The notes beneath the pieces were generated by a model that saw nothing but the letters and a program-made list of their open reading frames with translations, was not told the origin of the DNA and did not search any database. The translations under genes and the position numbers were made by a program. From Rhizobium sp. CCGE 510 (lineage in GTDB: Bacteria; Pseudomonadota; Alphaproteobacteria; Rhizobiales; Rhizobiaceae): a stretch of DNA of 40,495 bases. The stretch covers positions 1 to 40,495 of the forward strand of contig NZ_AEYF01000009.1 in NCBI RefSeq assembly GCF_000292525.1, given 5' to 3'. Below are positions 15,390 through 23,119 of the stretch, in pieces (positions within the stretch are counted from its first letter, which is position 1; each line of letters starts with the position of its first letter).

Positions 15390-16550
15390 ATGAAAACTCC
15401 ACTCTTCGAACCGTTCACCTTTCAGAACGGATTGACCCTCCGGAACCATGTCGTCATGGCGCCGATGACCACTTGGTCAGGGAACGACGATGGGACCGTC
15501 TCCGATGAGGAAATCGGCTACTACCGGCGCAGGACACAGGGCGTTGGCCTGGTTTTGACAGGTTGCACGCATATCATGGCGAACGGCATTGGCTTTACCG
15601 GCGAGTTCGCATCCTACGATGACAAATTCACACCAAGTCTGCGCCGGCTGGCAGATGCAGCCAAAAGTGGCGGAGCGCCAGCGGTGCTTCAGATTTTCCA
15701 TGCCGGCAACAAGGCAGAGGCAAGTCTGGTAGCCGTCGAGGATATTGTCAGCGCCAGTTCCGTTCCGGTGGCGGCTGGGCCCTTCAACGCCGCTGGAGTG
15801 ACGCCGCGCCCTTTAACCCATGACGAAATCCTCAACGTGATTTCTGCATTTGGCGCTGCCACACGTCGTGCTATCGAAGCCGGTTTTGACGGTATCGAAC
15901 TCCACGGCGCGCACGGCTTCCTGCTTCAGAACTTTTTCTCGCCACTCTATAATCAGCGCGACGACGAGTGGGGTGGTTCGCCCGAAAACCGCATGCGCTT
16001 TCCGATCGCCGTCGTCGTCGAGGTCAAACGGGTCATCGACAAATTTGCGAAGCGACCCTTCCTTTTGGGATATCGAATTTCGCCCGAAGAACCCGAAGAG
16101 GGCGGTCTTCGTATCGACGACGCCTACGGGTTGATCGACCGTCTTATCGAAACCGGCGTAGATTACGTCCACGCGTCGCTGAGCAATGTACTTGAAGCAA
16201 AGCCCTTCAATGGCGGCGAGCACCGCACGATCGCCGAGTTGATCGCTACCCGGGTGGCAGGACGTGTTCCGGTCATTGCGGCCGGCCAGATCCGGACACC
16301 TGACCAGGCACGGCGTGCTCTCGATCTTGGCCTGTCGCTCATAGCAGTCGGCCAGGGGCTGGTCATCAATCCGAACTGGGTCGAGCTGTCGAAAAATGGC
16401 AGCGAAAATCAGATCGAGGTTGAGGTCAGAACCTCGAAAGTTCCGGAGATCGAGATCCCAGGCAAACTGTGGGGCGTTATCCAGGCTGCCACAGGCTGGT
16501 TTCAGGTCAAAGACGACCGCACGAAAGAATTAAATAACGCAACGGCCTAG
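15390..16550 (+). CDS. Old Yellow Enzyme family NADH:flavin oxidoreductase
   Basis: The start is ATG 15390 (MKTPLFEPFTFQNGLTLRNH, 386 residues); AAGGAAGA precedes it at a workable distance, and the 14-codon upstream extension has none. It is an FMN TIM-barrel of the OYE/YqjM group: VVMAPMTTWSG, ELHGAHGFLLQNFFSP with the substrate-binding His pair, NQRDDEWGGSPENRMRFP and, near the C-terminus, IAAGQIRTPDQARRAL. Such enzymes reduce activated C=C bonds of enals, enones or maleimides, or nitro groups, using NAD(P)H in the cytoplasm. The gene is preceded by regulon element A and followed 74 bp later by an SDR gene, suggesting a two-gene transcript for electrophile handling. Confidence 0.9.
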   Translation: MKTPLFEPFTFQNGLTLRNHVVMAPMTTWSGNDDGTVSDEEIGYYRRRTQGVGLVLTGCTHIMANGIGFTGEFASYDDKFTPSLRRLADAAKSGGAPAVLQIFHAGNKAEASLVAVEDIVSASSVPVAAGPFNAAGVTPRPLTHDEILNVISAFGAATRRAIEAGFDGIELHGAHGFLLQNFFSPLYNQRDDEWGGSPENRMRFPIAVVVEVKRVIDKFAKRPFLLGYRISPEEPEEGGLRIDDAYGLIDRLIETGVDYVHASLSNVLEAKPFNGGEHRTIAELIATRVAGRVPVIAAGQIRTPDQARRALDLGLSLIAVGQGLVINPNWVELSKNGSENQIEVEVRTSKVPEIEIPGKLWGVIQAATGWFQVKDDRTKELNNATA

Positions 16551-16569
16551 CATGCCGTCCCAACCCCGG

Positions 16570-16595
16570 CGGTGCTGGCTATGAAGTCAGCACCG
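16570..16595. other. Hairpin between the Old Yellow Enzyme and SDR genes
   Basis: CGGTGCTG (16570-16577) and CAGCACCG (16588-16595) pair perfectly over 8 bp with a 10-base loop. There is no T-run after it, so it is more likely an mRNA processing or stability structure, or an operator, than a terminator. Confidence 0.4.
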
Positions 16596-16624
16596 TACGG
16601 GATCCAACACCAAGGAAAACATCT

Positions 16625-17458
16625 ATGAGTAAAGTTTGGATGATCACAGGCGCCGGCCGCGGCATGGGCCTGGACTTCGCCAAGGCGGTTTTGGCCTCCG
16701 GCGACAAGCTGGTTGCTACCGGCCGCAATCCGGAGCGGGTCGCCGAGGCGGTCGGACCATCAGAAAATCTGCTGGTGACCACGCTTGATGTGACGAAGCC
16801 GGCCGACGCGGTTTCCGCCGTCAACGCGGCGATCGAGCGTTTTGGACGCATCGACGTACTGGTCAACAATGCCGCTAGCTTCTACGCCGGTTATTTCGAG
16901 GATCTGACGCCCGAGCAGATAGATCTGCAGCTGGCGAGCGGTCTCGTCGGCCCCATGAATGTCACGCGCGCCGTGTTGCCGGTGATGCGGCGCCAGGGGT
17001 CCGGCAAGATCGTATCCATCTCGTCCACCGCAAGCCTTGTCGGCTTTGAATTCTGCAGCGCTTACGCTGCAGCGAAGTTCGCGCTCGATGGCTGGATCGA
17101 GTCGCTGCAGCCGGAAGTGGCGCCGTTTGGGATAGAGACCATGATCGTCAATCCCGGCTTCTTCCGCACGGAGCTTCTGAGTGACGATTCAACCCAGTAC
17201 GCGGCGTCAGCCGTTGGCGATTATGCCGAACGCCGAGCCCAGAACATTGCCGGCTGGAAGTCCGCCAACGGCCAGCAGCCCGGCGATCCGGCCAAACTCG
17301 CCCAGGCCCTGATCACCTTGATCAATCTGCCCGAGTTGCCCCGACGCTTCATCGCCGGCGCCGACGCGGTTGGCATGGTCGAACAGAAGCTTGCCCTAGT
17401 GCAGCAACAAATTGATGCCCACAAGGAACTGTCAAGCTCACTTGCCTTCGACGCATAA
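16625..17458 (+). CDS. Short-chain dehydrogenase/reductase (cytoplasmic)
   Basis: The 277-residue protein starts directly with the beta strand and cofactor loop, MSKVWMITGAGRGMG. The ATG at 16625 is 11 bases after AAGGAAAA. It has DVLVNNAASFYAG (NNAA where most have NNAG), SISSTASLVG and catalytic YAAAK. Length and the long C-terminal part (VNPGFFRTELL, RRFIAGADAVGMVEQKL) fit the SDR group often annotated as oxidoreductases of unknown substrate. TGRNPERV after the first beta-alpha-beta unit favours NADP(H). It lies 74 bp behind the Old Yellow Enzyme gene and probably shares its element-A transcript. Confidence 0.88.
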   Translation: MSKVWMITGAGRGMGLDFAKAVLASGDKLVATGRNPERVAEAVGPSENLLVTTLDVTKPADAVSAVNAAIERFGRIDVLVNNAASFYAGYFEDLTPEQIDLQLASGLVGPMNVTRAVLPVMRRQGSGKIVSISSTASLVGFEFCSAYAAAKFALDGWIESLQPEVAPFGIETMIVNPGFFRTELLSDDSTQYAASAVGDYAERRAQNIAGWKSANGQQPGDPAKLAQALITLINLPELPRRFIAGADAVGMVEQKLALVQQQIDAHKELSSSLAFDA

Positions 17459-17464
17459 GCTCAA

Positions 17465-17504
17465 AAAATACTGAAGGCGGGTCGCCGCAAGCGACCTGCT
17501 TCAG
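17465..17504 (-). terminator. Hairpin terminator facing the MFS gene, possibly bidirectional
   Basis: CTGAAG...GGTCGC (from 17471) pairs with GCGACC...CTTCAG (to 17504) to make a long, slightly bulged stem. On the minus strand it is followed by TATTTTTTGAG, so it terminates transcripts coming from the MFS gene, which ends at 17669. It may also stop the SDR transcript from the other side, though no T-run is present there. Between 17505 and 17668 I see nothing else. Confidence 0.65.
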
Positions 17505-17668
17505 TGTTCAGATTTCTACCGGTACCCGCGTCGATGAGCAACTTCGGCTGGCCGGAATACCCAAGCTTGTGCTTCGCCGGCTGACGTCTTGATCGTGTTT
17601 TTTCAGGTCTGTCTCTCAGCTCATTGGTACTTCGTTTGCGGCCAGGCCTGTGTATGACTTCGGACGCG

Positions 17669-18895
17669 TCACGCGCCGTCTCGGTTCACACTCGTGGTGC
17701 CGAGTATTTGCCTCGCACCAAACCAGATGGCCAGTGCGAGCAGCGTTAACGACACGCCACACAGCATCAGCGCCGTCCATCCTCCCCACGACCACAGCGG
17801 TCCTGACAAAGCAGATCCCAGGGCTCCGCCGACAAAATTACAGGCCACGAAGGCCGTGTTAAGCCTGCTTCGGGAGGCGGGGTGCACCGACAGGATGCGC
17901 GATTGATTGAGCACGTTCACGGCTTGGATCGCCACATCCAGTAGGAGCACGGCCAGAAGCACGAAAATGATCGAGCCGGCACCCACCGTGGTTATCACAA
18001 GCGATGCGGTCGCCAGACAGAGAGCAAGACCTGTCACCGCGACCGACCAGCCACGATCGTGGAATCTGCCGACGCGCCGCGCCGCAAGTGCCCCTGCGAG
18101 GCCAACAAGGCCGACGAGACCGATTTGAGAAACGGTGTAGGAGTAAGGCGGAGCGCTCAGTAGAAATGTTAGACCGGTCCAGAAGAGGGTGAAGACGGAG
18201 AACGCGAGAGCGCCGATCAACAGAGTGACTTGAACGGTCCGGTATCTCCCCACGATCTGGAAGACAGACAGGATGAGCTTGCGATAGGCGACGCGAGGGC
18301 GTGGCTGTTCAGCGGGAATCATGAACCAAAGCACAGCAGCCATCAAAAGCGTGCACAGCGCCGCGACACCGTAGACGACGCGCCAGCCGAAGGCGTCGGA
18401 GAGAACGCCGCTGATCGTTCGGGACAAGAGGATCCCCGCCAGCAGGCCCGAGACGATGGTGCCGACGACCTTACCACGTTCTTCAGGTGTCGCCAGATCT
18501 CCGGCGAGCGGTGTCAGGAGTTGGCCGGCGACCGTGGTCATTCCGACGGCGCCGAGGGCCGCCGCCAACGCCGGGAAACTCGGCGACAACGCGCCGCCGA
18601 GAAGTGCAAAAGCCGAGCAGGCCATGACGCCCGGTATCAGACCACGCCGCGGGAGCATGTCGCCAAGGGGGACAATCAGAAGAATACCGACCGCGTAACC
18701 GATCTGGGTCATGGTCACCAGCAGGCCGATCGTTCCGCTCGAGACCTGAAGTGCTGTGGCGATTTCGGTTAGGAGCGGCTGTGCCCAGTAGAGGTTTCCA
18801 ACGGCGATCCCGCCAGCGATCGCGAACAAAACCGCGAGTCTGCTCGATAACCCATCGCCCTGCCGGTTTCTCGTTTCTGTCCTGCTTAGCTGCAT
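17669..18895 (-). CDS. Major facilitator superfamily exporter
   Basis: This 408-residue polytopic membrane protein has about 12 hydrophobic helices. Family marks include GGIAVGNLYWAQPLLTEIA in helix 1, IGLLVTMTQIGYAVGILLIV, the loop 2-3 motif PLGDMLPRR, and TVAGQLLTPLAGDLATPEER. The pattern resembles the YgaY-type drug-efflux/sugar-efflux branch. It likely exports a small organic compound by proton antiport. The start ATG lies inside the last codons of the 60-residue upstream gene (10-bp overlap), so the two are translated together from element B. No substrate can be named; the shared element suggests the compound handled by the Old Yellow Enzyme and molybdenum hydroxylase. Confidence 0.88.
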   Translation of the reverse strand: MQLSRTETRNRQGDGLSSRLAVLFAIAGGIAVGNLYWAQPLLTEIATALQVSSGTIGLLVTMTQIGYAVGILLIVPLGDMLPRRGLIPGVMACSAFALLGGALSPSFPALAAALGAVGMTTVAGQLLTPLAGDLATPEERGKVVGTIVSGLLAGILLSRTISGVLSDAFGWRVVYGVAALCTLLMAAVLWFMIPAEQPRPRVAYRKLILSVFQIVGRYRTVQVTLLIGALAFSVFTLFWTGLTFLLSAPPYSYTVSQIGLVGLVGLAGALAARRVGRFHDRGWSVAVTGLALCLATASLVITTVGAGSIIFVLLAVLLLDVAIQAVNVLNQSRILSVHPASRSRLNTAFVACNFVGGALGSALSGPLWSWGGWTALMLCGVSLTLLALAIWFGARQILGTTSVNRDGA

Positions 18896-19068
18896 TGAGT
18901 GACTTTGCCTGACGCCATTTCACCAGCCATCGCGGACCAGCCTGCCTGCACTGTCCCATGGAAATCCAGGCTTGCAAGCGCTATGCCGCAAAGAGCGACG
19001 GCGACGAGCAACATGCCGGAACACAGGCTGCGGGCATCGACATGGTAGTCCTTCGGATCGTATGACAT
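18886..19068 (-). CDS. Small membrane protein coupled to the MFS exporter
   Basis: The ATG at 19068 is chosen over an in-frame upstream start because AGGAG lies about 9 bases before it. It gives 60 residues: MSYDPKDYHVDARSLCSG, one transmembrane helix (MLLVAVALCGIALASLDF), and a short tail ending in Gln-Cys-Ser. The orientation is probably N-in. Its stop lies inside the MFS gene, so expression is tied to the exporter, and it sits directly after regulon element B. I do not recognise the family; a small partner of the transporter is plausible. Confidence 0.65.
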   Translation of the reverse strand: MSYDPKDYHVDARSLCSGMLLVAVALCGIALASLDFHGTVQAGWSAMAGEMASGKVTQCS

Positions 19069-19149
19069 TTTTACCAGCTCCTGATTGCTGTCTCGAGCAC
19101 AGCTTTGGATCAATTCATACGAACGTTATCGGCCAAAGGCGGATGGTTG

Positions 19150-19195
19150 ATAACCCACGCAATTCCGCATGAGTTTAGAAACCAGGCTTATGAAT
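19150..19195 (-). promoter_or_regulatory. Regulon element B with -10 box, before the small protein/MFS genes
   Basis: On the minus strand: ATTCAT (19190-19195), 8 bases, TTTCTAAACTCATGCG (19166-19181), then after 10 bases GGTTAT (19150-19155) as a -10-like hexamer. It is 97 bases upstream of the small protein start at 19068. The 8-base spacer AAGCCTGG resembles that of element A (AAGCCGCG). The rest of the 19069-19451 gap holds no gene I can support. Confidence 0.7.
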
Positions 19196-19401
19196 AAGCG
19201 GCGAGGTAACGTAGCTCGGCCCGCCGCTCTACCGGAAGTACGCCTTGTTATGGTCGTTACGCTACGGCCGTCGAGTGCCACGGGGAACCGGATGCAAACA
19301 TCTCGGTAATTAGGTGGCGAATGCGTCCGAGCGGGCAACGGTAAAACTAACCGGCGGGCGGACAGGTAGGCCTCGCCGGCCGTTTCGAACTGCCAGTCAG
19401 G

Positions 19402-19429
19402 CAGGAGGCGCCGGCCGGCAACCCTCCTG
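19402..19429. other. Inverted repeat downstream of the MocA-like gene
   Basis: CAGGAGG (19402-19408) and CCTCCTG (19423-19429) flank a GC-rich loop with its own GCCGGC symmetry. It lies just past the stop of the MocA-like gene on the minus strand but lacks a T-run, so a terminator role is only possible. Confidence 0.3.
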
Positions 19430-19451
19430 AGCAGCGGCCTATTGACGTGGC

Positions 19452-20075
19452 TCAGTCACGCAAGACACCCCCGTTTTCGATAATGGCCGTCGGCGTATCG
19501 ACATCAAGCAAAGCGGCCGGACCGATATCAATCATCACGACCGGGAGTTCGCTATCGGCAATCAACTCTCGTGCCCCGACATCGCCTTCCAGTCTCATCA
19601 AGCGGTCGTAGAGCAATCGGGGGAACAAGACGGGATGTCCAGGTTTGTCGCCAAAACTCGCCCGCACGATCGCTTCTCCGCCGGATTGCTGGAAGGCATG
19701 TACCATACTATCGATATGCTCGGTCATGATGCCCGGCATATCTGCCAACATGACAAGCACACCGTCGCACTCGGCAATTTTAGGATGCGAGACCCCGCAA
19801 GCCACCGAGCTGCCCATGCCGGTCACGTAAGACGGGTTGAATAGAGTGGTGATATCGAGTCCCGCCAAGGCCTGCTCGATATCTCCTTGCCGATGCCCCG
19901 TCACGGCAACGATCGGCGTAGCATTTGAGGCCAGCAATGCAATTGCGGAACGACGCACCAGCGGCACGTTATCGAACTCGGCCAGCAGCTTGTGCGGGCC
20001 GTTTTCTCCCATGCGCCTTGCCTGTCCGGCCGCCAACAAGATGGCTGCGACCGAAACGTCTTTGCGGTGTTCCAT
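19452..20075 (-). CDS. MocA-like molybdenum cofactor cytidylyltransferase
   Basis: The start is ATG 20075 (MEHRKDVSVAAILLAAGQAR, 207 residues), with GAGGAAGG immediately upstream. The open frame continues to 20141, but that would start the protein inside regulon element C. The nucleotidyltransferase marks are LLAAGQARRMG, PHKLLAEFDNVPLVRR, GMGSSVACGV, GVLVMLADMPGI with the metal-binding Asp, and KPGHPVLFP. MocA attaches CMP to Mo-molybdopterin to make the dinucleotide cofactor used by the xanthine-oxidase family. It sits in the same region as a three-subunit enzyme of that family and an XdhC chaperone, which is the usual partnership. MobA (GMP) is less likely. Confidence 0.82.
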   Translation of the reverse strand: MEHRKDVSVAAILLAAGQARRMGENGPHKLLAEFDNVPLVRRSAIALLASNATPIVAVTGHRQGDIEQALAGLDITTLFNPSYVTGMGSSVACGVSHPKIAECDGVLVMLADMPGIMTEHIDSMVHAFQQSGGEAIVRASFGDKPGHPVLFPRLLYDRLMRLEGDVGARELIADSELPVVMIDIGPAALLDVDTPTAIIENGGVLRD

Positions 20076-20110
20076 CCTTCCTCGACCTACTCCGTTGGTT
20101 CTACCAGCCG

Positions 20111-20156
20111 ATTTAGAAGGCTGCTTTCTAACCTCATGCAAACGAGGGCGTCTAAT
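20111..20156 (+). promoter_or_regulatory. Regulon element C with -10 box, before the cytochrome pair
   Basis: ATTTAG (20111-20116), 8 bases, TTTCTAACCTCATGCA (20125-20140), then 10 bases and TCTAAT (20151-20156). TTAG-N11-CTAA forms an exact dyad here, and the wider TTAGAA/TTCTAA arms are also perfect. It is 72 bases before the start at 20213. Facing the other way, it is 35 bases before the MocA-like gene, so it could influence both. Confidence 0.8.
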
Positions 20157-20212
20157 GCGATGGACGGCACCAAGATAGGCTACGCGTCAATGAGTGTATG
20201 TGGGGAACTTGA

Positions 20213-20710
20213 ATGCCTTCAACGAGACAACGATCTGTCTGCGCCAAAATTTCCGGCATCATCTGCTTATTTGTCGCAATCGCAAGTCCGATCGCCAGCC
20301 AGGCGTTCGCGCAGGCAACCGGGAATCGCGCGACCTTTCCGAAGAACTTTGGAGAATATGTTCGGTACGGCATTTACGATCGCGGTTCCTCGAAAGAAGA
20401 GGCCTTTGCCACTGCCGAGACCATAGCGATTGCGAAGTCGGGCAAGGCGTTGCCGCCCGGCACTCGGCTGGTGCTGGGAATCTGGACCGATTACAAACTC
20501 GTAAGCTATTTCGTCATGGAAAAAGGCGTCGATTGGGGCCTTGCTTCCCCGGAAGACCAGCGGACCGGCGACTGGCATTTCCAGCAGTTCGATATCAACG
20601 GACAGGTCAAGCGGGAAGCAATCGCCGATCGCTGCCAGTCGTGCCATGGCGGACAGGCCGATAACGATTTCATGTTCACGACCGACAAAATGCGGGCCTA
20701 CCTTCCTTGA
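20213..20710 (+). CDS. Periplasmic cytochrome P460-like c-type protein
   Basis: The 165-residue protein starts with a Sec leader (residues 1-34: hydrophobic ISGIICLFVAIASPIAS, then QAFAQA). The mature part follows the cytochrome P460 family: FPKNFGEYVRYGIYDRGSS, GKALPPGTRLVLGIW, YFVMEKGVDWG, TGDWHFQQFD, and near the C-terminus CQSCH, a c-type haem motif, in ADRCQSCHGGQADNDFMFT. It should be a periplasmic mono-haem protein. The next gene starts inside its stop and encodes a probable membrane cytochrome b. Together they look like an electron route from the molybdenum hydroxylase to the respiratory chain, because both units carry the same upstream element. Confidence 0.8.
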   Translation: MPSTRQRSVCAKISGIICLFVAIASPIASQAFAQATGNRATFPKNFGEYVRYGIYDRGSSKEEAFATAETIAIAKSGKALPPGTRLVLGIWTDYKLVSYFVMEKGVDWGLASPEDQRTGDWHFQQFDINGQVKREAIADRCQSCHGGQADNDFMFTTDKMRAYLP

Positions 20711-21405
20711 AGCCGCTTTTTCTATTTCGTTTGATCCTCGATATGCTCGCGATCGGCCTGTTGCTGGCCGGTTTCGCGTATGACTGGTTCGGAAACCGGC
20801 CCCACGAAATCATCGGCACCTTGATGTTCGGCTTGTTGATCAGCCATAACCTCTTCAATCGGCGCTGGTACGGTATGGTGGCAAAAGGCTGGCGGGAGCC
20901 GCGGAGAGTGTTCAGCAAGACCATCACGCTCTGTCTTTTGCTCATGATGGTGGGGCTGCTCGCCACCAGCGTCATCATCTCGCAAACCGTCTTCGACTTC
21001 CTGTCTCTTCGCAGCACATTTACAGTACGACAGGTTCATACACTCCTCGCCTATCTCGTGCTCTTGATTGCAGCCCTCCATGTCGGACTGCAATGGTCGA
21101 TGATCATGCGGGCTGTGGGACAGGCCTTGCACGTAAAGACGGGCACGCGGGTTCAAACCATGGCTCTGCGCGGACTGGCATGTCTGATCGCCGTCTACGG
21201 CGTTCACAGTCTGTTCGTTCTCGATATCGGACTGAAGCTTCGGATGGAAACAACCTTCCGTTTTTGGGACTTCGAGGCGGCGGCAATCGAATTTATCCTG
21301 CGCCACACGGCGATCATCGTACTGTGCGCCATGATTGCGCATTACAGCCTCAAGCTGCTCAGCCTGCACAAGAGAGATCGGCGCTCTCCCGGGACCACTG
21401 AGTGA
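20707..21405 (+). CDS. DUF4405-type membrane cytochrome b-like protein
   Basis: Translation probably starts at TTG 20707, overlapping the previous stop (TTGA). The 232-residue product has five to six transmembrane helices. Candidate haem ligands lie in helices: HEIIGTLMFGLLISHNLFNRRWY, VRQVHTLLAYLVLLIAALHVGLQW, and a late His in MIAHYSLKLLSLH. This matches DUF4405 / cytochrome-b561-like membrane proteins. The likely role is passing electrons between the periplasmic c-type protein and quinone. The first ATG in frame is at codon 14 and would trim the first helix, so TTG is preferred. The haem count cannot be read directly. Confidence 0.72.
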   Translation: MKPLFLFRLILDMLAIGLLLAGFAYDWFGNRPHEIIGTLMFGLLISHNLFNRRWYGMVAKGWREPRRVFSKTITLCLLLMMVGLLATSVIISQTVFDFLSLRSTFTVRQVHTLLAYLVLLIAALHVGLQWSMIMRAVGQALHVKTGTRVQTMALRGLACLIAVYGVHSLFVLDIGLKLRMETTFRFWDFEAAAIEFILRHTAIIVLCAMIAHYSLKLLSLHKRDRRSPGTTE

Positions 21406-21533
21406 ATTTCTCAGGTATAGGTGGTCCCCGTTCTGAGACCCTTATGTGACCGCCTTTGATCATCAATGTCGCTAACTGTCGAGCCATTCCTCCGGCTCTC
21501 ACCGGGATCTCGAGGGCGAGAACAGAACGCGCG

Positions 21534-21579
21534 ATTTAGCAATCCCCTTTCTAACCTCATGCAGTCATGGACGGCTAAT
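21534..21579 (+). promoter_or_regulatory. Regulon element D with -10 box, before the molybdenum hydroxylase operon
   Basis: ATTTAG (21534-21539), 8 bases, TTTCTAACCTCATGCA (21548-21563), then 10 bases and GCTAAT (21574-21579). Its 16-base core is identical to that of element C. It lies 75 bases before the iron-sulphur subunit start at 21639. Confidence 0.8.
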
Positions 21580-21638
21580 CGCTCGCCAGCCATCGAGCTA
21601 GGTTCGATTATCGATACCTGGGTTCGAGAGGAGACGAG

Positions 21639-22130
21639 ATGTCAACCGCCCGTCAATTATCGCTTGAGGTCAATGGCAAAAGCCATGACCTCCAACTCGA
21701 CATACGAACGACGTTGCTCGACGCGCTTCGCGAGCACGCCGATTTGCCCGGAACGAAGAAAGGCTGCGATCACGGGCAGTGCGGCGCCTGTACCGTTCAC
21801 GTCGATGGCCAGCGTTTCCTGAGTTGTCTCACCTTGGCGGTCCAGGTCGAGGGCCGCCCGGTGACGACGATCGAGGGCCTGCAGTCCGCCGACGGTGTGA
21901 TGCACGCCGTTCAAACCGCGTTCATCGACCATGATGCCTTCCAGTGTGGATATTGCACGCCTGGCCAGATCATGTCGGCCGTCGCCTGCATTCGTGAAGG
22001 CCACGCGGGCACGGACGAGGATATCCGCGAATATATGAGCGGCAATATTTGTCGTTGCGGCGCTTACCCACATATCGTGGCCGCCGTGCGCGACGCCGCA
22101 AGCCGCCTCAAGAAGGAGGCAGCACTATGA
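21639..22130 (+). CDS. Molybdenum hydroxylase, [2Fe-2S] subunit
   Basis: This is a 163-residue protein with both clusters of the small subunit of xanthine-oxidase-family enzymes: GCDHGQCGACTVHVDG with FLSCL for the plant-type cluster, and FQCGYCTPGQIM plus SGNICRCGAYPHI for the second. GAGACGAG precedes the ATG. It corresponds to PaoA/XdhA-type subunits, but the N-terminus (MSTARQLSLEVNGK) shows no twin-arginine leader, unlike E. coli PaoA. It moves electrons from the molybdenum site to FAD. The stop overlaps the next start (ATGA), so the subunits are translationally coupled. Confidence 0.92.
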   Translation: MSTARQLSLEVNGKSHDLQLDIRTTLLDALREHADLPGTKKGCDHGQCGACTVHVDGQRFLSCLTLAVQVEGRPVTTIEGLQSADGVMHAVQTAFIDHDAFQCGYCTPGQIMSAVACIREGHAGTDEDIREYMSGNICRCGAYPHIVAAVRDAASRLKKEAAL

Positions 22131-23119
22131 GAACGTTTGATTATGTGCGCGCTGAAGACACCTCGACAGCGATTGCCGATGCATCCACGCCGGAAACAAG
22201 GTTCCTAGCAGGCGGCACCACGCTTCTTGATCTGATGAAACTGAATGTCGAGCGCCCGGCGCGCCTGGTCGATATCACCCGCCTGTCCGGTCTCGACACG
22301 ATCGAGGTTTCGGCCGATGTCATCCGGATCGGCGCGCTTGCAAAGATGAGCGCGGTTGCCGATCATGCCGACATCAAGGATGCCGCCCCGGCGCTATCCG
22401 AAAGCTTGTGGCGGGCCGCCTCGGCCCAGCTGCGCAACATGGCGTCCATTGGCGGCAACCTGATGCAGCGAACCCGCTGCATGTATTTCCGCGACCCGGG
22501 CGCCTATTCGAACTGCAACAAGCGCAATCCGGGGTCCGGATGCGCAGCCCTCGGCGGTGTCAACCGAAACCATGCTGTGCTCGGCACCAGCGACGCCTGC
22601 ATTGCCATCTATCCCGGTGATTTCGCGGTCTCTCTCGTTGCCTTCGACGCTACGGTCCTCGTTCGCGGATCGGTCGAGCGCCGCATTCCCGTCGATGACT
22701 TTTACCTGCTGCCGGGCCAGACCCCACATATCGAGCACGAACTTGCTCCTGGTGACATGATCGTCGGCGTCGAGATCCCGCGTGTCGCTGCCTTGAAGCG
22801 CTCGCATTATCTCAAGGTCCGCGACCGTGCATCCTACGAGTTCGCCGCTGCCAGCACTGCCGTTGGGATCGAGCTGGAAGCCGACGGCAAGACGATCCGC
22901 GATGTGCGCATCGCTGTCGGCGGTGTGGCCACCAAGCCGTGGCGTCTGCGCGCTGTGGAAGACACCCTGAAAGGAAAGACGCTTGACGAGGCCACGCTTC
23001 GGACCGCAGCCGCCGCCGCCGTTGATGGCGCAAAGTCAAGCGGACACAATGCGTTCAAGATCGAGCTGACACCGAAGGTCGTGGCCCGCGCCCTAATGAC
23101 GGTAGGAGATATCGCATGA
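22127..23119 (+). CDS. Molybdenum hydroxylase, FAD-binding subunit
   Basis: The start is ATG 22127 (MRTFDYVRAEDTSTAIADAS, 330 residues), overlapping the upstream stop. It is a CO-dehydrogenase-flavoprotein/PaoB-type FAD subunit: FLAGGTTLLDLMKLNVERPA, LRNMASIGGNLMQRTRC, then a Cys-rich insertion (TRCMYFR, SNCNKRNPGSGCAA) that in PaoB binds an extra [4Fe-4S] cluster. GDFAVSLVAFDA and the late YLKVRDRASYEFAAAS complete the fold. It accepts electrons from the [2Fe-2S] subunit. It overlaps the next gene by 4 bp. The extra Cys set points to the aldehyde-oxidoreductase (PaoABC) branch rather than classical xanthine dehydrogenase. Confidence 0.9.
   Translation: MRTFDYVRAEDTSTAIADASTPETRFLAGGTTLLDLMKLNVERPARLVDITRLSGLDTIEVSADVIRIGALAKMSAVADHADIKDAAPALSESLWRAASAQLRNMASIGGNLMQRTRCMYFRDPGAYSNCNKRNPGSGCAALGGVNRNHAVLGTSDACIAIYPGDFAVSLVAFDATVLVRGSVERRIPVDDFYLLPGQTPHIEHELAPGDMIVGVEIPRVAALKRSHYLKVRDRASYEFAAASTAVGIELEADGKTIRDVRIAVGGVATKPWRLRAVEDTLKGKTLDEATLRTAAAAAVDGAKSSGHNAFKIELTPKVVARALMTVGDIA

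Noticed and set aside
16570..16595. Terminator between the Old Yellow Enzyme and SDR genes
   Set aside because: The stem is good but no T-run follows on either strand, so it is listed only as a hairpin.
20076..20141. Longer N-terminus for the MocA-like protein (MHEVRKQPSK)
   Set aside because: Its start lies inside regulon element C, while ATG 20075 has GAGGAAGG immediately upstream and begins next to the family's first strand.
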